Position numbers and translations under genes: made by a program. A stretch of DNA of 64,000 nucleotides from Flavobacterium chungbukense (GTDB lineage Bacteria; Bacteroidota; Bacteroidia; Flavobacteriales; Flavobacteriaceae): positions 186,001 to 250,000 of the forward strand of contig NZ_JAJGZV010000001.1 of the NCBI RefSeq assembly GCF_020805785.1, written 5' to 3'. Position 1 is the first letter of the stretch; the number at the start of each line of letters is the position of its first letter. Below are positions 50,125-57,840 of this stretch, in pieces. Below the pieces are notes generated by a model, which saw nothing but the letters and a program-made list of their open reading frames with translations, ran no database searches and was not told the origin of the DNA.

Positions 50125-51477
50125 TTAAGATAAAAAATCTTTAAACCATAATCCTGAATTTTTAATGGTTCTTTTCTGTGTTTCGAAATCCACATGAATA
50201 AGTCCAAATCTGGCATTGTAACCTTCCGCCCATTCAAAGTTATCAGTCAGACTCCAGACAAAATAGCCATCTACATTTACGCCATCTTTTTTTGCCTTTA
50301 AAATCTGTTCTAAGTTATCTTGAATAAAGTGCGTTCTTTTTATATCATGAACTTTTCCATTTTTTACAATGTCTGGAAAAGCAGCACCATTTTCGGTTAT
50401 AATAATCTTTTTAATGCCTTCATATTCATTAAACTTTTTAAGAACATGATACATGGCAGGCGGATAAACTTCCCAACCCATATCGGTTGCGATTACATTC
50501 CGCTTTTCGGCACTAACTAATTCTGCACCAATATAAGGCGTGAGCATAGACGATTTTACAACTTCTCTGGTGTAACATTGCAGACCTATAAAGTCAAAAT
50601 CAAAAGCCAGATTATTCAGATCGTCAGGAGCAATATAGTTATTCAGTTTTTTTAGAACCGGAAGATCTTTCTGCGGATAACCCAAACCTAAAATCGGTTC
50701 GATAAAAGTTCTATTTAATAGCGTGTCGACACGTTTTGCGGCTTCAATATCTTTTGCGCTTTCTGTTGCAGGTTCAATATGCGTGCACGAAAAAGTCGTT
50801 CCGATATTGGCATTCAGAATGCGTTCACGAATTATTTTGGCACCAGCGGTAGTTGCAAGAGTTACATGATGCATGGCTTTTAAATAATTAGTGATGCCTT
50901 TTCGGCCTGGAGCATGAATACCTAAAAAGTAGCCTGCACCTGTAAAAACAGACGGTTCGTTGATTACCATCCAGTTTTTTACTCGATCACCAAAATGTTG
51001 CACACAAACTTCTACATAATCGGTAAACCAAGCAACCGATTCGCGGTTGGTCCAGCCTCCTTTAACTTCGAGAGCATGAGGCAAATCCCAATGATAAAGT
51101 GTAATCCAGGGTTCTATTCCAGATGCGAGCAACGAATCTATAATTTTGTTGTAGTAATCTATTCCTGCTTGATTTATAGGATGAATTCCTGTTGGCATAA
51201 TTCTAGGCCAGCTGATTGAAAATCTAAAATTCGGAATATTTAATTCGTTTATTAGATTGATATCGTCCTGATAAGTATTGTAGAAATCGCAGGCAGTTAG
51301 GGCATGATGTCCGTTTTTTATTTTTCCTTTTTGAGAAGTAAAAACATCCCAAATAGAAGAACCTTTTCCGTCTGAATCATGAGCACCTTCAATTTGGAAA
51401 GCGGCGGTTGATACACCCCACAAGAAATTTTCACCAAATTGGTTTTTGTTCAAAAATGAGCTTTCAATTTTATTCAT
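50125..51477 (-). CDS. GH1 family beta-glucosidase
   Basis: A 450-residue glycoside hydrolase family 1 enzyme of full length. The acid/base Glu is in WMVINEPSVFTGAGY (NEP motif), the nucleophile Glu in IIITENGAAFPD (TENG motif). FLWGVSTAAFQIEGA and the aglycone/glycone residues NFEWAEGYNARFGL are canonical. No signal peptide, so it likely works in the cytoplasm on imported cellobiose-type disaccharides or aryl glucosides. No SusC/D pair is adjacent. Confidence 0.95.
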   Translation of the reverse strand: MNKIESSFLNKNQFGENFLWGVSTAAFQIEGAHDSDGKGSSIWDVFTSQKGKIKNGHHALTACDFYNTYQDDINLINELNIPNFRFSISWPRIMPTGIHPINQAGIDYYNKIIDSLLASGIEPWITLYHWDLPHALEVKGGWTNRESVAWFTDYVEVCVQHFGDRVKNWMVINEPSVFTGAGYFLGIHAPGRKGITNYLKAMHHVTLATTAGAKIIRERILNANIGTTFSCTHIEPATESAKDIEAAKRVDTLLNRTFIEPILGLGYPQKDLPVLKKLNNYIAPDDLNNLAFDFDFIGLQCYTREVVKSSMLTPYIGAELVSAEKRNVIATDMGWEVYPPAMYHVLKKFNEYEGIKKIIITENGAAFPDIVKNGKVHDIKRTHFIQDNLEQILKAKKDGVNVDGYFVWSLTDNFEWAEGYNARFGLIHVDFETQKRTIKNSGLWFKDFLS

Positions 51478-51693
51478 TCAATCTGTACTTTCCTTTATTT
51501 AAAATGGTTTATTAATGTAGGAAAGAAGATTGCATTGCTCTTAAGAAAAGCCATTCTTTGAATGATACTAGAAAATTTAGGTTGAATAATTTCATAACGA
51601 TTAGTTTTATTTCAAATTACCGAAACTAATGTGAAATTATTGTAAAGTGATTATTATCAAATGATTAAATAAACAAAGAAAGAAAGAAGAAGG

Positions 51694-51903
51694 CTAATCT
51701 TCCCATCCGCAAATTGTAAGTCCGTATCCTTGAGCTTGTTTTAGCGATGTTTTTACCACTCCATGTTTACATGCGCTTAAGCCACGGCATTTTTCATTGT
51801 AATGATACTTTTTGGCACCTGTAGAGCCACAGATAAACACGTTGGTTTCTATTGTGCAAAATGAAGTTGCAAAAACAAAAATTAAAAATAAAATATATTT
51901 CAT
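51694..51903 (-). CDS. Small cysteine-containing exported protein
   Basis: A 69-residue protein. MKYILFLIFVFATSFCTIETNV is a signal-like start; the mature part VFICGSTGAKKYHYNEKCRGLSACKHGVVKTSLKQAQGYGLTICGWED has cysteines spaced for metal or disulfide bonding and resembles short proteins common in Bacteroidetes. It starts 9 nt after the lipoprotein gene at 51913, so they form one transcript. Function unknown. Confidence 0.72.
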   Translation of the reverse strand: MKYILFLIFVFATSFCTIETNVFICGSTGAKKYHYNEKCRGLSACKHGVVKTSLKQAQGYGLTICGWED

Positions 51904-51912
51904 TAGCTGATT

Positions 51913-52320
51913 TTATTTGACAATTAGATTGTATTCATTTCCTCTGTTATCAAGCGCTTTTAATTTTCCTTGCGAAATCCATTCGGTTTTAATTTCTATT
52001 TCAGAAATGCTGTCTTTTAAGATTCCTGCGCCGTATTTTCCTTCTGTATTGATGTTGCCAAAAACCGAATCACCATTTATCTTTATTCCTTTTACATCAT
52101 AATTATATTCATAATGTCCAGGATTTCCAGTTCTGTATTCGTATTTATAAGTGGTATTTACATGATAGGTTTTGGCTTCTTCAGGTGTAATGATTTTTCG
52201 GTCGTCAGCTTCAATGACAGTTTTGTAAAATGAATTTATCTGTGATGGAGGAGGAGCCGATGCTTTCCTGCAGGAATAAAACGTAAATAATAAAAGTAAG
52301 ATGAGGTAGTTTTTTTGCAT
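51913..52320 (-). CDS. Lipoprotein of unknown function
   Basis: A 135-residue protein: MQKNYLILLLLFTFYSC is a type II signal (Cys17). The mature part begins RKASAPPPSQINSFYKTVIEA and is otherwise beta-rich (YKYEYRTGNPGHYEYNYDVKGIKINGDSVFGNI). Co-transcribed with the small Cys-containing protein that follows. No family recognised. Confidence 0.68.
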   Translation of the reverse strand: MQKNYLILLLLFTFYSCRKASAPPPSQINSFYKTVIEADDRKIITPEEAKTYHVNTTYKYEYRTGNPGHYEYNYDVKGIKINGDSVFGNINTEGKYGAGILKDSISEIEIKTEWISQGKLKALDNRGNEYNLIVK

Positions 52321-52406
52321 AGGCGTTTGGGGTATTGAGTTTGTATACAGTATGCGATAAATCTAATTAGAATTAAGATCTTTGTTATGAGTACTTATAC
52401 GTGATT

Positions 52407-53462
52407 TTATTCGGTTTCATAAAGTGCCACTGTATCTAACAATTCTTTCTCAAATTGATAAATATCGTCTATCGATGAAATAGCAATTTTAGATTCGTTT
52501 TTATTATCATTAAAAAGGCTTATGTATTTTTTACTGCCATTTAGATGAAGCCTGCATAAAGGTTTACGATTGTTGTCGTCTAGTAAGATTCCAAAATAAG
52601 ATTGTGTGTCACGATGGACAATGCGACTTGTTGGCAATTTTCGGCGTAAAATGGCTACGACTATACGATAAGCTTCAAGTTCTTCTTCGGTAGTATTAAT
52701 TTTATTATCGTCTTCGATTATTGTCATTTCTTCATCTTGCTGTTTAATCGTTTCTTTGGTTAGAGCAGCATTTAATCGATCGTTGATTTTATCATTAATA
52801 AATTGACTAACTGATTTCTGAACCAAATCTTTAAATTCATCTACCACTTTTTCAGTCAATCTTCCAGTATATATTTTGCTTGCAAATAGCTTTGTAAAAT
52901 CGTTTGAAGGACTTTCTAATTCGGCATTTATCAGCTTCTTTATTTCTTTAATATATTTTAACGAACTAGCATTACTAACAATATTGTTTACATCAAAATT
53001 GGCTTTGTGAAATTTTGCAATTTCATTGATTGTGTTTTCTTTTAAATTGCAGATATCGAACTCTAAAAATGGTTTTTCATCCATTTTATTCTGGTCGTCT
53101 AAATCGGTAAAAAACTGATAATTGATTCCGTTTGTTAAAAGAGCAAATCGGGTTTTAGTAACGTGGAAATAGCGAAACAACTGCGAATTATGAACCGTAA
53201 GCTTTTCTTTCCAGCTTTTGCATTCAACAATTATAATAGGTTCACCATTTTGAAAAATAGCATAATCTACTTTTTCTCCTTTTTTAAGTCCCAAATCTGC
53301 TGTAAATTCTGGAACCACTTCTAAAGGATTAAAAGCATCGTAACCCAAAATGTGTATAAATGGCAGTACAAAAGCATGTTTTGTAGATTCTTCTGTTTCA
53401 ATTTTACTTTTTAGCTGATTAATTTTATCCGCTAATGATTTTAGTTGAATATTCATTTCCAT
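52407..53462 (-). CDS. Orphan HsdR_N-like restriction endonuclease-fold protein
   Basis: A 351-residue cytoplasmic protein. Residues about 20-130 show the type I restriction HsdR N-terminal PD-(D/E)xK nuclease pattern: VVPEFTADLGLKKGEKVDYAIF...PIIIVECKSWKEKLTVHNSQLFRYF, with the catalytic Asp of KVDYAIF and the ECKxW pair. The rest is helical with a C-terminal domain (AYRIVVAILRRKLPTSRIVHRDTQSYFGILLDD) and no helicase motor, methylase or specificity subunit nearby. It could be a solitary nuclease or a DNA-binding relic of one; the GGAAATCC box upstream links it to the kinase regulon. Confidence 0.82.
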   Translation of the reverse strand: MEMNIQLKSLADKINQLKSKIETEESTKHAFVLPFIHILGYDAFNPLEVVPEFTADLGLKKGEKVDYAIFQNGEPIIIVECKSWKEKLTVHNSQLFRYFHVTKTRFALLTNGINYQFFTDLDDQNKMDEKPFLEFDICNLKENTINEIAKFHKANFDVNNIVSNASSLKYIKEIKKLINAELESPSNDFTKLFASKIYTGRLTEKVVDEFKDLVQKSVSQFINDKINDRLNAALTKETIKQQDEEMTIIEDDNKINTTEEELEAYRIVVAILRRKLPTSRIVHRDTQSYFGILLDDNNRKPLCRLHLNGSKKYISLFNDNKNESKIAISSIDDIYQFEKELLDTVALYETE

Positions 53463-53487
53463 TGGTTTGTAGTTTAAAATAATAATC

Positions 53488-53528
53488 CAAAAGTAAAACC
53501 GATTAAAATCAGTGTATTATGGAAATCC
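53488..53528 (-). promoter_or_regulatory. Nuclease-gene promoter with GGAAATCC box
   Basis: Minus-strand -7 box TACTTTTG (53488-53495) lies 25 bp from GGAAATCC (53521-53528, plus-strand reading). The flanks resemble the small secreted-protein promoter at 57059-57100 over some 70 bp, showing common descent. Confidence 0.65.
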
Positions 53529-53627
53529 GTAATGAAGCAAAATTTTAAAAAGAAATTTTTTAGGGATGTATTTAAACGGAAAAAAGAGGACAATAAGGTT
53601 CCTCTTTAAACGCATAGGTTTTGTTTT

Positions 53628-54527
53628 TTATTCTTTTTCTAAAATGAAATCCTTTATGATTTTGTCCATGTTAGAAGGGAGATCGGCATTTTTAATTTCG
53701 AAATGTTTTATCTGCATTTCAGAAAGCCATTTAGTCCAATATGCTTTTATGACTTTTTCTTCAAATGGGTTATTTTTATTCGGATTTATTCCTAAAACTA
53801 AAACCTCCAGATTCGATAAATCTGCATTGATTTTAATGAAACCGAAATTTTCTTTATCGATTTTTTTTTGCCAATCGTTATTATTTAAACCATTCTGTTT
53901 AATCAGTTGAGGTGTTAAATAAGTAGATAAATTTGCGTCCTTAATTTGTGTTCCATCATAAAATATATATCCATCAGTCAAAATAACCACAATATTTCTG
54001 TAACCTTTATCCATACACTGATCTTGTATTTTACTGTCGAAAAAATTCCAAATGTCTGAACCAATATATTTATCGTCTTTGATTGCCGATTCATAAATTG
54101 CAGCAGTTTTTGAAGAATAAGTCTCATTTATGGAATTCAATAATTTTTTAGATGCATTGTCTTTGTCGACCGCAATTCGTAATTCTTTAGAAATAGAATT
54201 AATTTCAGAATTTTCTGGTTCAGGATTAAAGAATAATTGCATTTTGTCATCAATCTGCCTCATTCTTTTTGATTTTAAATGCTGTGTAAAAGCTTCAGAA
54301 ACAGATTTGATATATCCTAAATCTCTTTGATAGATTTCCATAGTTGAATTTGGATTTTTTTTAAGACTTATTCGATCCGATAAATCGATTAGTATACTAA
54401 TATTATAGTTTTCTGAAACGGAGCTTTTAACTGTTGTTTCTTTTTCTTCTTTCTTAGTATCTTCTTTGCAAGAAAAAAATAAGAGTAATACTAAGGATAT
54501 TGAAATTGTGAGTAAAGTTTTTTTCAT
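53628..54527 (-). CDS. VWA-like lipoprotein
   Basis: A 299-residue exported lipoprotein: MKKTLLTISISLVLLLFFSC is a type II signal (Cys20), followed by a charged linker (KEDTKKEEKETTVKSS). The mature domain has von Willebrand A-like elements: NISILIDLSDRIS (metal-site Asp-x-Ser-Asp variant), a helical middle, and RNIVVILTDGYIFYDGTQ. The partial metal site is atypical (no clear Ser-x-Ser). Its gene starts 1 nt after the membrane coiled-coil gene, so they are one operon with the TerB-like gene. Confidence 0.75.
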   Translation of the reverse strand: MKKTLLTISISLVLLLFFSCKEDTKKEEKETTVKSSVSENYNISILIDLSDRISLKKNPNSTMEIYQRDLGYIKSVSEAFTQHLKSKRMRQIDDKMQLFFNPEPENSEINSISKELRIAVDKDNASKKLLNSINETYSSKTAAIYESAIKDDKYIGSDIWNFFDSKIQDQCMDKGYRNIVVILTDGYIFYDGTQIKDANLSTYLTPQLIKQNGLNNNDWQKKIDKENFGFIKINADLSNLEVLVLGINPNKNNPFEEKVIKAYWTKWLSEMQIKHFEIKNADLPSNMDKIIKDFILEKE

Positions 54528-54528
54528 C

Positions 54529-55800
54529 TTAATTAATTTTAGAATATATCAAGTGTTGAAAATCAGGATCAACTAAATTTAATCTTCCAAGATGTTCTTC
54601 AGATAAATTTTCACAGTTTTCAAGTAATTCTACTTTTTCCTTATGAGGTAAAGCAATTTCAGTATTTATAGCTTGAAACCATCCTTCTTTATATTGATGG
54701 TGATAGTGTAAATACTCTTTTACAGGAAAAACAAAGCCATCAATTTTGGCTTGCAATTCTGATATTTTTCCGTTAATAGTAACGATCTGCTGTTTAAAGT
54801 CATTGATTTTGTTACTATAATCGGATTTAAGTTTTTCCAGATTAAGTAAATTTTCTTTTTTGCCTCTAATGAAAGCTCTTATTTTATCAATGTTTTCGAA
54901 TTCCTTCATAACAAAATCAAATACAAGTCCCCAAATTATATACACCACAAAACCAGCAAAAATGATCATCCAGAATTCTGGTTCGCCAAGTGCTATGTTT
55001 AAGTTGTATGGAGAAGATTCGGTTGTTTTATTAAACTCGTATATTTTTTTCTCAATGATGTAAGCCAGAAGAGAATCGAATAAAAATGTAATAGCAAAAA
55101 GAGAAATGAGTCTAAAAATATTTTTGATTCCTTTTCCTTTTTGCACCATATGAATAACATAACCTAATCCCATAAAAACAAACGGAATTGTAACAACCAA
55201 AACTCCTTCGAGCCAGCTCGCTTTAAAAGCATTAGTAAACGCATCGGCATCAAAAATTGCTGCTGTTAAACTGTCATTAGAAAATTCTTTAAAAAAAGCA
55301 GAATAAGATGCTGAAATATAAAATACTAGAACATAAAGTGTAATTGGTAACAAAAGAATCAGACCAATATAAAATTGTGCTTTTAAACCTTTTCCTTCCT
55401 CGATCCCGTATTTGTCTGGATTGCGTTTTACCTCTATAATCTCGTTTTTAATTTGGTCGATATTATCATTGATATCTTGTTCTTTTTTCTCATAAATACC
55501 AATTGCAGTTTCAGATTTTTTAAGTTCGGTTCTATTTTTTTCCTGCTCTTCGCGATAAGGTTGTTTCAGTCTGTCTTGTTCCATTTTTTGTTTTCTGCAT
55601 TGATCTTCAAAACTCATATATAAATTTTGCAGACAAGCCTTTAAAACAATTGGTTTTCCGGTTGCTTTGACAGAAGCGGCGAAACCGCTTTGATAATACG
55701 TAATTCTAATTTGTTCTACGTCTTCTTCGTTTTCTTCTACAACTTTAAAAGAAGAATCCTCTGTTTTTTTTAAACTAAATAATTGGGAAAGTGGTTTCAT
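54529..55800 (-). CDS. Membrane protein with flanking coiled coils
   Basis: A 423-residue protein. The N-terminal 140 residues include a coiled coil (REEQEKNRTELKKSETAIGIYEKKEQDINDNIDQIKNEIIEVKR). Four hydrophobic segments follow (about 145-165, 196-216, 228-246 and 276-296), then a second coiled coil (EKLKSDYSNKINDFKQQIVTINGKISELQAKIDG). This suggests a cytoplasmic scaffold anchored in the inner membrane. It starts 3 nt after the TerB-like gene. No family recognised; position suggests a complex with the VWA-like lipoprotein. Confidence 0.7.
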   Translation of the reverse strand: MKPLSQLFSLKKTEDSSFKVVEENEEDVEQIRITYYQSGFAASVKATGKPIVLKACLQNLYMSFEDQCRKQKMEQDRLKQPYREEQEKNRTELKKSETAIGIYEKKEQDINDNIDQIKNEIIEVKRNPDKYGIEEGKGLKAQFYIGLILLLPITLYVLVFYISASYSAFFKEFSNDSLTAAIFDADAFTNAFKASWLEGVLVVTIPFVFMGLGYVIHMVQKGKGIKNIFRLISLFAITFLFDSLLAYIIEKKIYEFNKTTESSPYNLNIALGEPEFWMIIFAGFVVYIIWGLVFDFVMKEFENIDKIRAFIRGKKENLLNLEKLKSDYSNKINDFKQQIVTINGKISELQAKIDGFVFPVKEYLHYHHQYKEGWFQAINTEIALPHKEKVELLENCENLSEEHLGRLNLVDPDFQHLIYSKIN

Positions 55801-55803
55801 AAC

Positions 55804-56199
55804 TTAAGTGTTTAGTTGACTAATAATTTCTTCTTTACTAATGTTTTTCTGAACACAATCAATAAGATAATCAGATAAATCATTAATATTTTCTTCTAAG
55901 AAGTCGAATTTTCGACAGTATTTTTTCAGCATATTCAATTCGTCATCTGTAATTTTTTCATCAGCCCAGATAATTCTGGTAAAATCGTACAGATATTCAA
56001 TTTTGGTATTTAAAGCTTCGGGAACTATGAATTCTGTGTTCACTGGATTTTGAAAAAGCTTATCAAGTTCTTCTTTAGGAATTCCTCTTTCGTCTGCAAA
56101 GTGATACAGCATTTGAAGTTCTAATACATCAAATTGATCATCTGATAATGCCATTTGATATAATCTTAAAAAATGGCTTTTTAGTTCTAGTGTTATCAT
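55804..56199 (-). CDS. TerB-like (tellurite-resistance B fold) protein
   Basis: A 131-residue all-helical protein of TerB type. Two acidic pockets are visible as DDQFDVLELQMLYHFADERGI and ADEKITDDELNMLKKYCRKF (metal-binding-like repeats with D/E-x-x-L). TerB-like proteins bind metal and associate with the inner membrane and stress complexes. First gene of a tight three-gene operon (gaps of 3 and 1 nt) with a membrane scaffold and a VWA-like lipoprotein. Classical Ter operons also pair TerB with VWA proteins. Confidence 0.8.
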   Translation of the reverse strand: MITLELKSHFLRLYQMALSDDQFDVLELQMLYHFADERGIPKEELDKLFQNPVNTEFIVPEALNTKIEYLYDFTRIIWADEKITDDELNMLKKYCRKFDFLEENINDLSDYLIDCVQKNISKEEIISQLNT

Positions 56200-56210
56200 G
56201 GTTACTATTT

Positions 56211-56546
56211 TTATTTTAAAGATTCACATGCTTTTCCATCTCCGTCTGCATCTAGGTTTTTGTAACATTTTCTGTTGCTGTCATAAGTGGCTTGTGCTTG
56301 TGCTTGAGTTGAAAAATCTCCACACGTTTTTGTTGGACAATTTGAATTTGATCCCGATCCTGAGTTTGAATTTTCTACTGAATCTGATGATTCTGAACAG
56401 GAAATTATTGTAGTAAAAGCAATAAATAGTAAGGTCAATATTACGCAGCCATTGTTTTTATTAGAATAATATTTAGATCTATTATTGGTATAATGTCCTT
56501 GAACATAAGTTCCATCTTTTCTGTAATATCCTTTTCGATATCCCAT
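56211..56546 (-). CDS. Excalibur-domain membrane-anchored protein
   Basis: A 111-residue protein. The cytoplasmic N terminus MGYRKGYYRKDGTYVQGHYTNNRS has the YxKDGTYVxGH motif seen in many small bacterial proteins. One hydrophobic segment is at about 33-49 (GCVILTLLFIAFTTIISC). A Ser/Gly/Asn linker then leads to an excalibur calcium-binding motif CGDFSTQAQAQ...KNLDADGDGKACESL. It starts 2 nt after the DUF4236 gene stop. Calcium binding is inferred from the DxDxDG loop. Confidence 0.83.
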   Translation of the reverse strand: MGYRKGYYRKDGTYVQGHYTNNRSKYYSNKNNGCVILTLLFIAFTTIISCSESSDSVENSNSGSGSNSNCPTKTCGDFSTQAQAQATYDSNRKCYKNLDADGDGKACESLK

Positions 56547-56548
56547 AA

Positions 56549-56779
56549 TTATAAATGTTTAATTGTATAAATTAAAAATGTAAAAAGTCCACTAAAGACA
56601 AATAAAACAAGGCAACCATTGTTTTGATATCTAACACCTGGTATTCCCGTTTTTGTAGAATAGCCACTTTTACTAAATGTGCCCATTTTAGTTCTAACAG
56701 TTGGAGAAATTCCAGATTTGCTAATATTTAAACCAAATCCTCCTCCAAGTTTTATTCTTTTTTGAAATCGAAAGCCCAT
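56549..56779 (-). CDS. DUF4236-family small membrane protein
   Basis: A 76-residue protein matching DUF4236: MGFRFQKRIKLGGGFGLNISKSGISPTVRTKMGTFSKSGYSTKTGIPGVRY. The C terminus is one hydrophobic segment (NGCLVLFVFSGLFTFLIYTI). Families with this GFRFxK...GxxxNxSKxGxS pattern are widespread and uncharacterised; the repeats of small beta strands may bind nucleic acid or membranes. It is coupled to the excalibur gene. Confidence 0.85.
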   Translation of the reverse strand: MGFRFQKRIKLGGGFGLNISKSGISPTVRTKMGTFSKSGYSTKTGIPGVRYQNNGCLVLFVFSGLFTFLIYTIKHL

Positions 56780-56871
56780 GATTTTTAGGTTTAATTAATT
56801 AAATTTTGTTTGTTACTCAGAAACTTCTTTTGACAATAACCTTTAAATCATGTCGATCGAAGTCAGACACA

Positions 56872-57030
56872 TTACTTTCTTTTTTTATAATGGTTTTTGG
56901 TACTCGAATTTTTATATTTTCCTCCTTTATGAGAACTACCTTTTCCTCCTTTGTAATGACCACTCTGAGCTTCAATGCTTCCTCCTAGAACTAAGAAGAA
57001 TAAACTAAATAAAACGACTAATTTTTTCAT
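56872..57030 (-). CDS. Small secreted Gly/Lys/His-rich protein
   Basis: A 52-residue frame: MKKLVVLFSLFFLVLGGSIEAQ is a good signal peptide cut after Ala-Gln. The 30-residue mature peptide SGHYKGGKGSSHKGGKYKNS then STKNHYKKRK is strongly basic with two SxHxKGGK units. It has its own TACTTTTG -7 box and a GGAAATCC box upstream. It could be a DNA-, polymer- or membrane-binding cationic peptide. Too short for most gene finders. Confidence 0.78.
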   Translation of the reverse strand: MKKLVVLFSLFFLVLGGSIEAQSGHYKGGKGSSHKGGKYKNSSTKNHYKKRK

Positions 57031-57058
57031 GTTTTTACTTTTAAATTATTTAATAATC

Positions 57059-57100
57059 CAAAAGTAAACTCAATCAAAACCAGAATTTTACGGAAATCCA
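57059..57100 (-). promoter_or_regulatory. Small secreted protein promoter with CGGAAATCC box
   Basis: Minus-strand -7 box TACTTTTG (57059-57066) lies 24 bp from CGGAAATCC (57091-57099, plus-strand reading). It matches the layout of the nuclease promoter and of the L2 and L3 promoters. Confidence 0.68.
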
Positions 57101-57125
57101 TAATCTATAATTTTAAGAAATAAAA

Positions 57126-57145
57126 AAAGCCCCCGAAGGAGCTTT
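57126..57145 (-). terminator. Terminator of the kinase 2-regulator operon
   Basis: In the minus-strand RNA, AAAGCUCC-UUCG-GGGGCUUU (8 bp, one G-U pair) has a stable UUCG tetraloop and is followed by a T run, 20 nt after the regulator's stop codon. Confidence 0.88.
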
Positions 57146-57165
57146 TAAAATGAGGTAAAAGGAAT

Positions 57166-57834
57166 TTAAATAATCCCCATATCTTTTACGATCGAAACTA
57201 AATGAATCGTATTGTTGGCTTTAAAAAAGTCCTTAAGTTTAGACAGTCTTTTCTCCATAGCACTTTTGCTATTTGGTTTGACATTCGAGCTTTTAAAAAT
57301 CTCAATAATTTCATCTTGAGAAGTTCCTGCAGATAAGTATTTTAAGATTTTAATATCGACATCATCAATTTCAAAATTGCTTTTTTCCTGCAATGCCATA
57401 GCAACTTCAGGAGAAATAAATTTTTGATCTGAAATCGAAATTAAATTAATAGCTTTTTTTAACTCGTCAATACTATTTAAACCTTTCAAAACAAAAGCAT
57501 CAATATCTGCATTTTCAAAAAGAGATTTAATGCGGTAACTTTTATCTTCTACAGAATAAGCAATAATTTTAATATTAGGCTGCAACTCACGCACTTTTTG
57601 AATAAGTTCATCTCCATTAGAAATTTCAGACTTGCGATGGTCTGTTTTAAATGAAAGATCACTTATTAACAAATCGTAAGGCTCATTTTTCTGAATGGCA
57701 GCGCGAACTTTTAGAAACGCTTCATCACAAAATTTAGAATGCTGAAAATCTATAATATTTAAATCTTTTAAAACTTGTTGAATTCCTAAATTCATTGCAT
57801 CAAGATCTTCGGCTATTATCACTTTTTTAAACAT
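57166..57834 (-). CDS. NarL/FixJ-type response regulator
   Basis: A 222-residue regulator. Receiver domain 1-125: acidic pair Glu9-Asp10, phospho-Asp59 in YDLLISDLSF, signalling Ser in IIAYSVEDK, and Lys in FVLKGLNS. The C-terminal DNA-binding domain (about 150-220: DDVDIKILKYLSAGTSQDEIIEIFKSSNVKPNSKSAMEKRLSKLKDFF) is a divergent LuxR-like HTH. The gene begins 6 nt after kinase 2, so it is the cognate partner; kinase 1 may share it. Likely binds the GGATTTCC repeats upstream of L2, L3, 57030 and 53462. Confidence 0.9.
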   Translation of the reverse strand: MFKKVIIAEDLDAMNLGIQQVLKDLNIIDFQHSKFCDEAFLKVRAAIQKNEPYDLLISDLSFKTDHRKSEISNGDELIQKVRELQPNIKIIAYSVEDKSYRIKSLFENADIDAFVLKGLNSIDELKKAINLISISDQKFISPEVAMALQEKSNFEIDDVDIKILKYLSAGTSQDEIIEIFKSSNVKPNSKSAMEKRLSKLKDFFKANNTIHLVSIVKDMGII

Positions 57835-57840
57835 AGGCTT

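Noticed and set aside
52407..56199. A complete restriction-modification or established phage-defence system
   Set aside because: No methylase, specificity subunit, helicase or known defence effector is present. Only a nuclease-fold orphan and a Ter-like cassette can be supported.
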